Shown here: one piece after another, positions 1 to 8,785 of the stretch
Layout of the letters: every line of letters starts with the position of its first letter
Position numbering within the stretch: position 1 is the stretch's first letter
NCBI RefSeq assembly: GCF_024508315.1
Contig: NZ_CP101987.1
Span: 2,728,001-2,792,000 of the forward strand
From: Cellulomonas xiejunii
Lineage (GTDB): Bacteria; Actinomycetota; Actinomycetes; Actinomycetales; Cellulomonadaceae
Direction: 5' to 3'
DNA length: 64,000 bases
The notes under the pieces: model-generated
Database searches by the model: none
Told to the model about the DNA's origin: nothing
The model's input: the letters and a program-made list of their open reading frames with translations, nothing else
Position numbers and translations under genes: made by a program

Positions 1-181
1 CGTCCTTGGAGCGGAAGTGATGGAGGATCAGCGCCGCGCTCACCCCGGCGTCCTCGGCGACCGTCCGCAGCCCGACGCCGAAGCCCTCCCGCGCGTACCG
101 GGCGACCGCGGCGTCGCGGATGCGCGCGCGGGTCGTCAGGTCGCGGTGCGGTGGCGGCACCGCCACCGGGGGTGAACCCAT
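1..181 (-). CDS. TetR/AcrR family transcriptional regulator (N-terminal part, cut by window edge)
   Basis: Reading from the ATG at 181 leftward gives about 60 residues with a classic TetR DNA-binding helix-turn-helix. It begins RARIRDAAVARYAREGF, continues RTVAEDAGVSAALILHHF and then RSKD at the window edge. The ligand-binding half lies outside, so the inducer cannot be guessed. A near-palindrome (192-207) lies just upstream of the start, as expected for an autoregulated TetR gene. It is divergent from the MerR gene at 284. Confidence 0.85.
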   Translation of the reverse strand, partial: MGSPPVAVPPPHRDLTTRARIRDAAVARYAREGFGVGLRTVAEDAGVSAALILHHFRSKD

Positions 182-191
182 GTTCAAGATG

Positions 192-207
192 CTAAACGCG
201 CGTTCAG
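192..207. promoter_or_regulatory. Candidate TetR operator (16-bp near-palindrome)
   Basis: CTAAACGCGCGTTCAG reads the same on both strands except for one position pair, with a perfect 10-bp core AACGCGCGTT (195-204). It lies 10 bp upstream of the TetR start and in the 102-bp gap shared with the divergent MerR-prfC genes, so it could control both. The assignment to the adjacent TetR protein is inferred from position. Confidence 0.55.
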
Positions 208-283
208 CGGAGGGCAAGGGTGTGCGTGGACCACTCTTCCGTTGCGGTAGATTTGGCCGCATGACCACGACCGAGGGCACTGC

Positions 284-700
284 GTGAGCGCCGCCCACAA
301 GCAGATCGGCGAGGTCGCCGAACGGACGCGGTTGTCGTTGCGCACCATCCGCTACTACGAGGAGGTCGGGCTGGTCGTCCCGTCCGCACGCTCCCAGGGC
401 GGGTTCCGGCTGTACTCCGAGGTCGACATCGCACGACTCCAGCTCGTCCGCCGGATGAAGCCGCTGGACTTCTCCCTCGAGGAGATGCGTGAGCTGCTCG
501 AGACGATCGACGCGCTCACCGACACCGCGACTCCCGGCCCCGAACGCAGCACGCTGGCCGACCGGCTCGAGACGTTCCGCATCGCCGTCGACGAGCGCTG
601 CGCGAGCCTGCGGCAGCAGCTCGAGAACGCCGAGGCCTTCGCGGACGAGCTGCGCACCGAGCACGCACGCCACCAGGTCGGGACGGAACCGAAGAGTTGA
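284..700 (+). CDS. MerR family transcriptional regulator
   Basis: A 138-residue protein with an N-terminal winged helix-turn-helix: IGEVAERTRLSLRTIRYYEE at 8-27, then the wing SQGGFRLYSEVDIARL at about 37-52. A dimerisation coiled coil (about 84-125) follows. The single cysteine (C106) argues against a metal or thiol sensor of the MerR/CueR type. The best start is GTG 284, because the upstream ATG at 261 runs into a stop at 285-287 in another frame. The stop codon overlaps the TTG start of prfC by 4 bp (TTGA, 697-700), so the two are translationally coupled. The effector is unknown. Confidence 0.88.
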   Translation: MSAAHKQIGEVAERTRLSLRTIRYYEEVGLVVPSARSQGGFRLYSEVDIARLQLVRRMKPLDFSLEEMRELLETIDALTDTATPGPERSTLADRLETFRIAVDERCASLRQQLENAEAFADELRTEHARHQVGTEPKS

Positions 701-2274
701 GCACTGATCCTCAGGACGTCGCACCTGCGCCCCGTCGCAGCATCGCCGTCATCTCCCACCCTGACGCGGGCAAGTCCACCCTCACCGAGGCGCTCGCGCT
801 GCACTCGCACGCCATCGCGCGCGCGGGTGCGGTGCACGGCAAGGCGGGCCGCGGCGGGGTCGTGTCCGACTGGCAGGAGATCGAGCAGAAGCGCGGCATC
901 TCGATCTCGTCGGCCGCCCTGCAGCTGCGCTACGGCGACACGGTGATCAACCTGCTCGACACACCCGGGCACGCCGACTTCTCCGAGGACACGTACCGGG
1001 TGCTCACCGCGGTCGACTGCGCCGTCATGCTGCTGGACGCGGCGAAGGGCCTGGAGCCCCAGACCCTCAAGCTGTTCGAGGTGTGCCGCACCCGCGGGGT
1101 CCCGGTGCTGACGTTCGTCAACAAGTGGGACCGGCCCGGCAAGGACGCCCTCGAGCTCTGCGACGAGCTCGAGCAGCGGATCGGCCTGGTCGCAGCACCC
1201 GTGACCTGGCCCGTCGGCGAGTCGGGCAACCTCCGTGGGCTGCTCGACCCGCGGACGGGGGCCGTGACGACGTACCACCGCGCCCCCGGCGGGGCCACCC
1301 TCGCGCAGGAGGAGCACCTGGCACCGGACGAGGCGGTCGACGTCCTCGGTGCGGACGCGACCGACGCGATCGACCAGGCGGGTCTACTGCCCGCCCCCGA
1401 CGTCGAGTCCTTCCTCGCCGGGCGCACCACGCCCCTGCTGTTCGGCGTGGCGCTGACGAACATCGGCGTGCGCGAGCTCCTCGACGCCGTCCTGCGGTTC
1501 GCGCCCGCGCCCGGTCCGCGCACCACCGCGGACGGCTCGGACCGCGCCGTGGACGACCCGTTCAGCGCGGTGGTGTTCAAGGTGCAGGCCGGCATGGACC
1601 GCCAGCACCGCGACCAGGTCGCCTTCGTCCGCGTCGTGTCCGGCGTCTTCGAGCGCGGCATGCCTGTCGTGCACGCGCAGACCGGACGCTCCTTCGCCAC
1701 CAAGCACGCGGCCACCGTCTTCGGACGCGACCGCGAGATCGTCGAGACGGCGTACCCCGGCGACGTCGTGGGCCTCGTCAACGCCACCGCCCTGGCGGTG
1801 GGCGACACCCTGTACGACCCCGAGGGGCCTGCGACGAGGTTCCCCCCGATGCCGTCCTTCCCGCCCGAGCACTTCGTCACCGCGCGCGCTGCCGACCCCG
1901 GGCGCTCCAAGCAGTTCCGCAAGGGGATCGCCCAGCTCGCCCACGAGGGCGTCGTCCAGCTGCTGATCTCCGCGGACCGGGGCGACGGGGAGCCGATCCT
2001 CGGCGCCGTCGGGCCCCTGCAGTTCGAGGTCGTCACGTTCCGCATGGAGCACGAGTTCGGCGCACCCGTGCGCACCCAGTCCCTGTCGTACGGACTCGCC
2101 CGCCTCGCCACCGACGAGGACGTCGCCGCCCTGGCCGGCGCCCGTGGTGTCGAGCTCGTCACCCGCACCGACGGCACCCGGCTCGCGCTCATGCGTGACC
2201 GCTGGGTGCTGCAGGCGCTGCGACGGGACCGTCCGACCCTCACCCTGCCCGAGCTGCTCGTCAGCGCCGCCTGA
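697..2274 (+). CDS. prfC: Peptide chain release factor 3
   Basis: RF3 is a translational GTPase that recycles RF1/RF2 from the ribosome after termination. The 525-residue product has the expected G motifs: P-loop HPDAGKST (21-28), KRGISISS in switch I (65-72), DTPGH (88-92) and NKWD (142-145). Beta-barrel domain II and the RF3-type C-terminal domain follow (QFRKGIAQLAHEGVVQLL; GPLQFEVVTFRMEHEFG). Its length matches RF3 and is shorter than EF-G. The start is TTG, overlapping the MerR stop by 4 bp; GGGACGGAA about 9 nt upstream is the only Shine-Dalgarno-like stretch. A MerR-prfC operon is unusual and its logic is not evident. Confidence 0.95.
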   Translation: MSTDPQDVAPAPRRSIAVISHPDAGKSTLTEALALHSHAIARAGAVHGKAGRGGVVSDWQEIEQKRGISISSAALQLRYGDTVINLLDTPGHADFSEDTYRVLTAVDCAVMLLDAAKGLEPQTLKLFEVCRTRGVPVLTFVNKWDRPGKDALELCDELEQRIGLVAAPVTWPVGESGNLRGLLDPRTGAVTTYHRAPGGATLAQEEHLAPDEAVDVLGADATDAIDQAGLLPAPDVESFLAGRTTPLLFGVALTNIGVRELLDAVLRFAPAPGPRTTADGSDRAVDDPFSAVVFKVQAGMDRQHRDQVAFVRVVSGVFERGMPVVHAQTGRSFATKHAATVFGRDREIVETAYPGDVVGLVNATALAVGDTLYDPEGPATRFPPMPSFPPEHFVTARAADPGRSKQFRKGIAQLAHEGVVQLLISADRGDGEPILGAVGPLQFEVVTFRMEHEFGAPVRTQSLSYGLARLATDEDVAALAGARGVELVTRTDGTRLALMRDRWVLQALRRDRPTLTLPELLVSAA

Positions 2275-2354
2275 CCTGTCGTCACCCGATGCGCGCACTG
2301 CCGAGCCCTGACCTTCCCGTGGCCGTGCCGGCCACCGCTGTGTAGAGGAGAACC

Positions 2355-4034
2355 ATGAAGCGAACACCTCAGAACCGGCTGCCCGCCCTGCCGCCGCGCG
2401 GACTGCGCATCACGCCGCTCGGCGGCCTGGGCGAGATCGGACGGAACATGACCGTCCTCGAGTACGCCGGCCGGCTGCTCGTCATCGACTGCGGCGTGCT
2501 CTTCCCGGAGGAGGACCACCCCGGTGTCGACGTGATCCTGCCGGACTTCACCTCGCTGGCCGACCGCTGGCAGGACATCGACGCCATCGTGCTCACCCAC
2601 GGGCACGAGGACCACATCGGCGGTGTGCCCTACCTCCTGCGGGAGCGCGCGGACATCCCGGTCCTGGGGTCCCGGCTCACCCTGGCGTTCCTGGGCGCGA
2701 AGCTCACCGAGCACAAGATCACCCCGGCGACCGTCGAGGTCGCGGCCGGTGACCGGCTCACGATCGGTGGCTTCGACCTCGAGTTCGTCGCGGTGAACCA
2801 CTCGATCCCCGACAGCCTCGCCGTCGCCGTCCGGACGCCCGCCGGCATGCTGGTCAACACGGGCGACTTCAAGATGGACCAGTTCCCGCTCGACGGTCGG
2901 CTCACCGACGTCCGCCACCTGGCCCGGCTGTCGGACGAGGGCATCGACATGTTCCTCGTCGACTCCACCAACGCCGAGGTGCCCGGCTTCACGATCTCCG
3001 AGCGCGACCTGACGCCCGCGATCGGCGAGGTATTCGCCAACACGCCGCGCCGCGTCGTCGTGTCCAGCTTCGCGAGCCACGTGCACCGGATCCAGCAGGT
3101 CGTCGACGCCGCCGTCGCGCACGACCGCAAGGTCGGGTTCGTCGGCCGGTCGATGGTGCGCAACATGAAGATCGCGCAGGACCTCGGCTACCTGACGATC
3201 CCCGACGGGGTCGTCGTGGACCCCAAGCAGCTCGAGCGCATGCCCGACCACAAGGTCACCTACGTGTGCACCGGGTCGCAGGGCGAGCCGCTCGCGGCGC
3301 TGTCGCGCATGGCCCGCGGCGAGCACCAGATCGAGGTCGGTGAGGGCGACACCGTCCTGCTGGCGTCGTCCCTCATCCCCGGCAACGAGACGGCGATCTA
3401 CCGCGTCATCAACAGCCTCACGGACCGCGGCGCACGCGTGGTGCACAAGGGCAACGCCCGCGTCCACGTCTCCGGGCACGCGAGCGGCGGTGAGCTGGTG
3501 TACCTCTACAACACGCTGCGCCCGCGCAACGTCATGCCGATCCACGGTGAGTCGAAGCACCTGCGCGCGAACGCGGACCTCGCCGTGCGCACCGGCATGG
3601 ACGCCGCGAACGTCGTGGTGGCGCGTGACGGCGACGTCATCGACATGGTCGACGGCCGCGCGACGATCGTCGGGCGCGTGCCGGCAGCCGAGGTGTTCGT
3701 CGAGGACGGAGTCGTCGGACGCACCGACGAGCGCCTCCTCGCGCAGCGCCGTGAGCTGCGCGACGGTGGCGTGGTGACCGTCGTCGCGGTCGTCGACTCC
3801 GACGCGGCGACGCTGGCCGAGCCGGTCGAGCTCATCTCGACCGGTGTCGCGCACGCGACGGCCTCCCAGGTGGCCGTCGACGGGGCGATCCGTCAGGCGC
3901 TCTCGCAGGCGCCTGCCGCGACGTTCACCGACCCCGACGCCCTCGACACCGTCGTGCGCCGGGCGGCCGAGCGCGTGCTGCGCCGTCGCGGTGGCCCGCA
4001 GCCGGTCGTCGTCGCGGTGACCGTCGAGGCCTGA
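2355..4034 (+). CDS. rnj: Ribonuclease J
   Basis: RNase J is a cytoplasmic endo- and 5'-3' exoribonuclease used in RNA processing and decay. The 559-residue protein has a metallo-beta-lactamase core with the metal signature THGHEDHIGG (81-90, ligands H82, H84, D86, H87). A beta-CASP domain follows (ASSLIPGNE; HVSGHASGGEL) and then a C-terminal domain with the second His site MPIHGESKHLRAN. The ATG at 2355 has the Shine-Dalgarno AGAGGAG (2344-2350). A strong hairpin follows the gene. Confidence 0.96.
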   Translation: MKRTPQNRLPALPPRGLRITPLGGLGEIGRNMTVLEYAGRLLVIDCGVLFPEEDHPGVDVILPDFTSLADRWQDIDAIVLTHGHEDHIGGVPYLLRERADIPVLGSRLTLAFLGAKLTEHKITPATVEVAAGDRLTIGGFDLEFVAVNHSIPDSLAVAVRTPAGMLVNTGDFKMDQFPLDGRLTDVRHLARLSDEGIDMFLVDSTNAEVPGFTISERDLTPAIGEVFANTPRRVVVSSFASHVHRIQQVVDAAVAHDRKVGFVGRSMVRNMKIAQDLGYLTIPDGVVVDPKQLERMPDHKVTYVCTGSQGEPLAALSRMARGEHQIEVGEGDTVLLASSLIPGNETAIYRVINSLTDRGARVVHKGNARVHVSGHASGGELVYLYNTLRPRNVMPIHGESKHLRANADLAVRTGMDAANVVVARDGDVIDMVDGRATIVGRVPAAEVFVEDGVVGRTDERLLAQRRELRDGGVVTVVAVVDSDAATLAEPVELISTGVAHATASQVAVDGAIRQALSQAPAATFTDPDALDTVVRRAAERVLRRRGGPQPVVVAVTVEA

Positions 4035-4041
4035 CACCCGA

Positions 4042-4080
4042 GGCGAAGGGCTCCGCGACACGGTCGCGGAGCCCTTCGCC
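4042..4080. terminator. Bidirectional hairpin terminator
   Basis: A perfect 18-bp inverted repeat (4042-4059 with 4063-4080; loop ACG) sits between the convergent RNase J and CDF genes. No T-tract follows on either strand, as is common for high-GC actinobacteria, so efficiency cannot be judged from sequence. Confidence 0.7.
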
Positions 4081-4088
4081 GCGTCAGG

Positions 4089-4763
4089 TCAGTCCGCGTC
4101 CTCGTCGTCCTCGACGAGCTCGCCCTCCCACGCCTCGCGGCCCTCGTGGACGGCGAACCCCGCGATCACGAACGCGGCGACCGGGTCGAGCCACACGGCA
4201 CCCGTCAGCGCGTGCAGCAGCAGGCCGGCCAGCGTCGAGATGCTCAGCAGGACGCAGATCCTGGTCTCGGCGGCGTCGGCCAGGATCAGGTTGTCCTGCA
4301 GCCGGCGGCCCACCCGGCGCTTCATCGCCGCCAGGACGGGCATCACGACGATCGACGCCGCCAGCAGGCCCACGGCCACCGGCGAGCTGTCGGGCTCCTC
4401 GCCGTCGAGGAGGCTGCGGACGCCCTCGACGGTCACGTACGCCGCCAGGACGAAGAACGTCACGGCGACCGCCCGCAGCGCGACGCGCTCCTTGCGCTCG
4501 TCGGCCTCGCCGTGGCGCAGGCGCGCCGACAGGCGCAGTGCGACGAGCACCGCGGCGACGGACTCGATGCCCGAGTCGACACCGAAGCCCACCACGGAGA
4601 CGAGCCCCGCCAGGAGCCCTGCCGTGATCGCCACCGCGCCCTCCACGACGTTGTAGGCGATCGTGACCTGCGCCAGGCGCAGGCCCCGGCGCGTGAGGCG
4701 CTCGATCTCGTCGTCCGTGAGCTCGCCGCCGGCGCTCACTCCCATCTCTCCCCGGTGCGTCAC
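4089..4763 (-). CDS. Cation diffusion facilitator (CDF)-type cation transporter
   Basis: A 224-residue inner-membrane protein with about five to six hydrophobic segments. It has the CDF pattern in a short actinobacterial version: GFGVDSGIES (59-68) in the second segment and LADAAETRICVLL (161-173) in the fifth, supplying the paired Asp/Glu metal ligands, plus WLDPVAAFVIAGF near the C-terminus. The acidic tail (EDDEDAD) may bind metal, and the usual large cytoplasmic C-terminal domain is absent. The start is ATG 4763, with an alternative at 4745. It diverges from the CueP-like gene, which suggests a metal-handling pair. The metal is not identifiable. Confidence 0.8.
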   Translation of the reverse strand: MTHRGEMGVSAGGELTDDEIERLTRRGLRLAQVTIAYNVVEGAVAITAGLLAGLVSVVGFGVDSGIESVAAVLVALRLSARLRHGEADERKERVALRAVAVTFFVLAAYVTVEGVRSLLDGEEPDSSPVAVGLLAASIVVMPVLAAMKRRVGRRLQDNLILADAAETRICVLLSISTLAGLLLHALTGAVWLDPVAAFVIAGFAVHEGREAWEGELVEDDEDAD

Positions 4764-4866
4764 ATCGCGATGCTAGACACGGGCGGGTACCTCACCTCCC
4801 GGACCGTCGGCCCCGTTGCGCACCGTCCGCCTGGCTCGCGCGGGCGCCGGCACCACCCGAGCCACC

Positions 4867-5490
4867 ATGATGGGCGGCATGCCGACACGGACCCTGACCA
4901 CGGCGCTCGTCGCGACGCTCGCCCTGCTCGCCGGCTGCGGCACGTCCGCACCCGACGTCGACGCGGACGCACCGGCCGGTGCGAGTGCCGCGACGGCGAC
5001 CGACGCGGCCGCCGACACGCAGGCCGTCCTGGCCGAGCTGGGACTCGACGGCCTGACCGGCGAGGAGATCGTCGCGCGGCTCGACCCCTCCACCGACCCA
5101 CGACCTCTGGACCTCACCGCGTCGGTGCGGCAGGACGAGGTGCTGGTCGGTGACGGGACGACGGAGGTGGCCGTCCCCCTCGCGGGCGACGACTTCTACG
5201 TCTCGATCGCCCCGTACGTCCGCAGCACGCACGAGTGCTTCTTCCACAGCCTCGCCGGCTGCCAGGGCGAGCTCGTCGCGGAGCCGGTCGAGGTGCGGAT
5301 CACGGCCGCCGACGGTCAGGTCCTGGTGGACGAGGCCGCCACGACGTACACCAACGGGTTCGTCGGGTTCTGGCTGCCGAAGGACGTCGAGGGCACGATC
5401 GAGGTGCGCCACGCCGGCCTGCGCGGTGCCGTGCCGTTCAGCACGACGGACGGCAGCCCCACCTGCGTCACGACGCTCCAGCTGACCTGA
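4867..5490 (+). CDS. CueP family metal-binding lipoprotein
   Basis: The product carries a lipoprotein signal with lipobox LLAGC (Cys24 counting from ATG 4867; ATG 4870 and 4879 are equally possible and 4879 gives the cleanest signal peptide). The mature domain has the CueP hallmark THECFFHSLAGCQGEL (121-136), with C124, H127 and C132, and a further conserved cysteine near the end (SPTC, C200). CueP of Salmonella is a periplasmic copper-binding protein. Here the protein would be anchored outside the membrane. It is divergent from a CDF transporter, consistent with metal homeostasis. The copper assignment is by family only. Confidence 0.82.
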   Translation: MMGGMPTRTLTTALVATLALLAGCGTSAPDVDADAPAGASAATATDAAADTQAVLAELGLDGLTGEEIVARLDPSTDPRPLDLTASVRQDEVLVGDGTTEVAVPLAGDDFYVSIAPYVRSTHECFFHSLAGCQGELVAEPVEVRITAADGQVLVDEAATTYTNGFVGFWLPKDVEGTIEVRHAGLRGAVPFSTTDGSPTCVTTLQLT

Positions 5491-5685
5491 CGCGGCGCCG
5501 CGCACCCGCAGTCGTCAGCCCACGAGCCCGAGGACCCCTGCCACCGCCCCGAGGGCCGCGCACACCCCCGGCGTGCGCAGCACCGACCAGCGTGCGCTGC
5601 ATGACGGCGATCTGACGCGCCGGGCCGCCGAACGTCTGCAGGGAGACGGTTGCGGTCGCGGGAGAAGATCCCCTCCGTGGGCATT

Positions 5686-5713
5686 TTGTCAACGCCGTGT
5701 CGACAACTTATCC
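5686..5713 (+). promoter_or_regulatory. Promoter with overlapping dyad upstream of MFS exporter
   Basis: TTGTCA (5686-5691) and TTATCC (5708-5713) are separated by 16 bp and resemble sigma-70 -35/-10 boxes. The inverted repeat TTGTC-N11-GACAA (5686-5706) spans the whole spacer, which is where a TetR- or MarR-type repressor would block polymerase. The rest of 5491-5752 shows no convincing gene. Confidence 0.5.
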
Positions 5714-5752
5714 TCGAAGGAGGCCGCAGCGGCCACGCACGAGGAGCACGAG

Positions 5753-7348
5753 ATGTCCGAGCAGACCGAGCACACCCCCATCAGCCGCCGTCAGTGGCTC
5801 GCCATGGCCACCCTGTCACTGGGCGTCTCGCTCGTGATCATGGACGCCACGATCGTCAACGTCGCGCTCCCGGTCGTCATCGAGGACCTCGGCCTGAACT
5901 CCGCGGGCGCGCAGTGGATGAACGCCGTCTACTCGCTGGTGTTCGCCTCGCTCATGCTCACGGTCGGGCGGATCGGCGACCTCTACGGGCGCCGGCGGCT
6001 CTACGCCGTCGGCCTCGTGGTCTTCATGGTCGCCAGCCTGGGCGCGGGTGCCGCCACGACACCCGCGATGCTCATCGCCTCGCGCGTCGTGCAGGGCCTC
6101 GGTGCCGCGATGGTGCTGCCCAGCACGTTGTCCACGCTCAACGCGATGTTCACGGGACGCGCGCGCGGCATCGCGTTCGCGATCTGGGGCTCCACCATCG
6201 GTGGCATGGCCGCTGTCGGCCCGCTGCTCGGCGGCTGGCTCGCCACCGACGTGTCGTGGCGGTGGGCGTTCTGGCTGAACATCCCCTTCGGGATCCTCGC
6301 GCTCGTCGGCATCGCGCGCACCCTCGACGAGACCCGTGACACGAGTCTGCAGCGCGGCACCGACGTGCCGGGCGTGCTGCTGTCCAGCCTCGGGCTCGCC
6401 GGCATCGTCTTCGGGCTCATCGAGGGCGGGTACTACGGCTGGTGGCTGACCGACGCGGGCACCCTCTCCCCCGTCCCCGTGGCGCTGGCCCTCGGGGTCG
6501 CGCTGGTCGCGGCGTTCGTCGTCGTCGAGCGCCGGCGTGTGCGCGCCGGGAAGGTCGCGCTCGTCGACCTCGGTCTGCTGAGGATCCGCACGTTCCGGTT
6601 CGGGATGATCGCCGCGCTGATCGTGGCCCTCGGGGAGTTCGGCCTGCTGTTCACGCTGCCGCTGCTCCTGCAGGGCGCGCTCGGGTACTCCGCGCTCGGC
6701 ACCGGCTGGATCGTGCTGTGGCTCGCGCTGGGGACCTTCCTGATCTCCGGCGGCATCCCGCACCTGGCCGAGCGGCTGGGCCAGACGGCGGTCGTGCGCA
6801 CGGGCCTGGTGCTCGAGGCCGTCGCGATCGGCGGCCTCGCCCTGACGCTGAGCACGTCGGTGTCGGGAGCCGTCGTCGCGGCCTGGCTGTTCCTGTACGG
6901 CCTGGGCGTCGGCATGGCCACCGCGCAGCTCACGAGCGTGATCCTGGCCGACGTCCCGGTCGCCGAGAGCGGCCAAGCGTCGGGATTCCAGACGACGGTG
7001 CGTCAGCTCGGGTCCGCGCTCGGTGTCGCGCTGCTCGGCGGCCTGCTCATCGCGACCATGACGACGCAGACGCAGGCACGGCTCGCGGACACCGCCCTGT
7101 CCCCGGCCGAGCAGGAGCGCGTCGTCGAGCTGGTCCACGACTCCGCCGGCGCGGGCATCCCGGCACTCGTCGCGGACCCCGCGACGTCCGAGGCCGCCGC
7201 GGCAGCGCAGACCGCGCTCGTCGAGGCGAGCCGCATCACCACGGGGATCGCCGCGGGCGTGCTCCTGCTGGGCGTGACGGTGACGTTCGCACTGCCGGGC
7301 CGCCGCCGCGCGGCCACGGCACCCCCGGTCGCTACGCTCGACGCATGA
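5753..7348 (+). CDS. DHA2-family MFS drug exporter (14 TM)
   Basis: A 531-residue integral membrane protein of the EmrB/QacA (DHA2) type, a proton-driven drug antiporter. TM1 holds [14 protein letters not shown] (27-40) with the conserved acidic D31. Motif A is [11 protein letters not shown] (72-82), and motif-C-like [19 protein letters not shown] follows. ATG 5753 is preferred over upstream in-frame codons because GAGGAG lies 6 nt before it and the N-terminus is then a typical hydrophilic lead. The stop overlaps the DUF2200 start (ATGA). An operator-like dyad sits in the promoter. The substrate is unknown. Confidence 0.9.
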   Translation: MSEQTEHTPISRRQWLAMATLSLGVSLVIMDATIVNVALPVVIEDLGLNSAGAQWMNAVYSLVFASLMLTVGRIGDLYGRRRLYAVGLVVFMVASLGAGAATTPAMLIASRVVQGLGAAMVLPSTLSTLNAMFTGRARGIAFAIWGSTIGGMAAVGPLLGGWLATDVSWRWAFWLNIPFGILALVGIARTLDETRDTSLQRGTDVPGVLLSSLGLAGIVFGLIEGGYYGWWLTDAGTLSPVPVALALGVALVAAFVVVERRRVRAGKVALVDLGLLRIRTFRFGMIAALIVALGEFGLLFTLPLLLQGALGYSALGTGWIVLWLALGTFLISGGIPHLAERLGQTAVVRTGLVLEAVAIGGLALTLSTSVSGAVVAAWLFLYGLGVGMATAQLTSVILADVPVAESGQASGFQTTVRQLGSALGVALLGGLLIATMTTQTQARLADTALSPAEQERVVELVHDSAGAGIPALVADPATSEAAAAAQTALVEASRITTGIAAGVLLLGVTVTFALPGRRRAATAPPVATLDA

Positions 7349-7686
7349 GCCGGATCTTCACCACCGCCTTCGGCGCGGTGTACCCCCTCTACGTCGCCAA
7401 GGCGGAGAGGAAGGGCCGCACGCGCGCCGAGGTCGACGAGGTCGTCACGTGGCTCACCGGCTTCGACGAGCCGACGCTGCGCGAGCACGTCGAGGCGGGC
7501 ACGACCTTCGCGGACTTCTTCGCCGCCGCACACCTGAACCCGAACGCCACGCTCATCACCGGGTCGGTGTGCGGCGTGCGTGTGCAGGACGTCGAGGACC
7601 CGCTGATGCGGCAGATCCGCTACCTCGACAAGCTCGTCGACGAGCTGGCCAAGGGGCGGCCGATGGAGAAGATCCTGCGCGGGTGA
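7345..7686 (+). CDS. DUF2200 family protein
   Basis: A 113-residue cytoplasmic protein matching the DUF2200 layout: [20 protein letters not shown] at the N-terminus, then [28 protein letters not shown] and [20 protein letters not shown]. No catalytic motif is recognised and the function is unknown. The ATG overlaps the exporter stop by 4 bp. A -10-like TACGCT (7333-7338) lies 6 nt upstream, so it may also have its own leaderless transcript. Confidence 0.85.
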   Translation: MSRIFTTAFGAVYPLYVAKAERKGRTRAEVDEVVTWLTGFDEPTLREHVEAGTTFADFFAAAHLNPNATLITGSVCGVRVQDVEDPLMRQIRYLDKLVDELAKGRPMEKILRG

Positions 7687-7717
7687 CGCAGTGGGGCGCA
7701 GGCCCCAGGATGAGTGC

Positions 7718-8149
7718 ATGGAGCAGAGCGTCACCGTCGACGTCGCAGCACCGCCGGAGCGGGTGTGGCAGGTGGTGAGCGACGTCGAGCGCTGGCCGGC
7801 GTGGACGCCCAGCGTCACGACGGTGCACCGGGCGGACGACGGGCCCCTGCGAGCGGGGAGCCGGGCGACGGTCCGTCAGCCGCGCCTCCCGGAGTCGACG
7901 TACGTCGTCACCGAGCTCACGCCGGGTCGCTCGTTCACGTGGGTCGCGAGCGCGCCGGGGGTGCGGACGACCGCCCGGCACGACGTCGAGCCGCTCGGCG
8001 ACGGAGCACGCGTGCGGCTGTCCGTGACGCAGTCCGGCCCGCTGGGCACGGTGATGGGACGCCTCTACCGCGGGCTGACCGATCGCTACCTCGCCGAGGA
8101 GGCCGGCGGCCTGAAGGCCTGGTGCGAGGGCTCTCCGGCACCCTCCTGA
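7718..8149 (+). CDS. SRPBCC (START-like) family protein
   Basis: A 143-residue protein of the polyketide-cyclase/SRPBCC fold: VDVAAPPERVWQVVSDVERW followed by PAWTPSV at the N-terminus, FTWVASAPG in the middle and a long C-terminal helix (YRGLTDRYLAEEAGGL). Such proteins bind small hydrophobic ligands in a helix-grip cavity; the ligand is unknown. ATG 7718 is chosen because AGGA lies 7 nt upstream. Confidence 0.8.
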   Translation: MEQSVTVDVAAPPERVWQVVSDVERWPAWTPSVTTVHRADDGPLRAGSRATVRQPRLPESTYVVTELTPGRSFTWVASAPGVRTTARHDVEPLGDGARVRLSVTQSGPLGTVMGRLYRGLTDRYLAEEAGGLKAWCEGSPAPS

Positions 8150-8292
8150 TCGCCTGGCGGCGACGGGCCGACCGACCCGCGATGTCGACGGCCTGACGCC
8201 GACGCCGGGCCCGCGTGCCCCCGCGCCCTGGTGCTGGGGTGCGCGGTACGGCACGGTGGTCGCTCACCCCACCGACCCGCTGGAGGCCCCGG

Positions 8293-8637
8293 ATGTCCAC
8301 CACCGTGAGCGACCCGACCGTCGCGGCCTTCGTCGCCGCCACCAACGCCGCGGACGCCGCGGGCCTCGTTGCCCTCTTCCTGCCCGGCGCCGTCGTGACC
8401 GACAACGGCGTGGAGTTCACCGACCCCGCCGCGATCGCCACGTGGATCGCCGACGACGTCGTGGGCTCACGCATCACGCTCCAGCCCGTCGACTTCACGG
8501 GCGGCGCAGCCCCCGTCCTGGTCGCGGACGGCGACGGCGACTTCCCCGGCGGCGTGCGCGGACCGATCCGGTTCGAGCTGACGTTCCTGCCGCAGGACGG
8601 CCGCATCGCGCGCCTGGACATCCGGCCGCTGCGTTGA
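8293..8637 (+). CDS. NTF2-like (SnoaL-type) nuclear transport factor 2 family protein
   Basis: A 114-residue small alpha+beta-barrel protein. It starts with a helix (PTVAAFVAATNAADAAGLVALF), then VVTDNGVEFTDPAAIATWI and a strand-rich C-terminus ending RIARLDIRPLR. This is the usual layout of NTF2/SnoaL-like proteins, which range from ligand binders to enzymes. No specific activity can be read. ATG 8293 has GGAGG 6 nt upstream. A perfect hairpin follows. Confidence 0.75.
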   Translation: MSTTVSDPTVAAFVAATNAADAAGLVALFLPGAVVTDNGVEFTDPAAIATWIADDVVGSRITLQPVDFTGGAAPVLVADGDGDFPGGVRGPIRFELTFLPQDGRIARLDIRPLR

Positions 8638-8651
8638 CACCTTGCATCAAC

Positions 8652-8687
8652 GACGAAGGCCCGGACCATCCGGTCCGGGCCTTCGTC
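8652..8687. terminator. Bidirectional hairpin terminator
   Basis: A perfect 16-bp stem (8652-8667 with 8672-8687, loop ATCC) separates the NTF2-like gene from the convergent tRNA-fMet. It probably ends both transcripts. Confidence 0.75.
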
Positions 8688-8692
8688 ACTTG

Positions 8693-8766
8693 TAGCGGGG
8701 GCAGGATTTGAACCTGCGACCTCTGGGTTATGAGCCCAGCGAGCTACCGAGCTGCTCCACCCCGCG
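8693..8766 (-). tRNA. Initiator tRNA-fMet (anticodon CAT)
   Basis: Read on the minus strand, the gene starts CGCGGGGTGGAGCAGCTCGG and ends CCCCCGCTA. The anticodon loop CTCATAA gives CAT. Three consecutive G-C pairs in the anticodon stem (GGG/CCC) and the non-Watson-Crick first acceptor pair (C1 with U72) are initiator hallmarks. The D-loop AGCTCGGTAGC and T-arm GGTTCAAATCC are normal. The 3' CCA is not encoded (CAC follows), so CCA must be added enzymatically. Confidence 0.95.
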
Positions 8767-8785
8767 TCGGTGGCTCAACAGTACG

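Noticed and set aside
261..287. An 8-codon leader frame (ATG 261) overlapping the MerR start
   Set aside because: No ribosome-binding site before it; such short frames arise by chance.
930..4061. A 1043-codon minus-strand frame opposite prfC and RNase J
   Set aside because: Composition is Arg/Asp/His/Val-rich shadow sequence; both genes on the other strand are clear orthologues.
5468..5692. A 74-codon minus-strand frame between the CueP and MFS genes, with a TM-like tail in another frame
   Set aside because: No Shine-Dalgarno, no family match, and it overlaps both the CueP 3' end and the MFS promoter.
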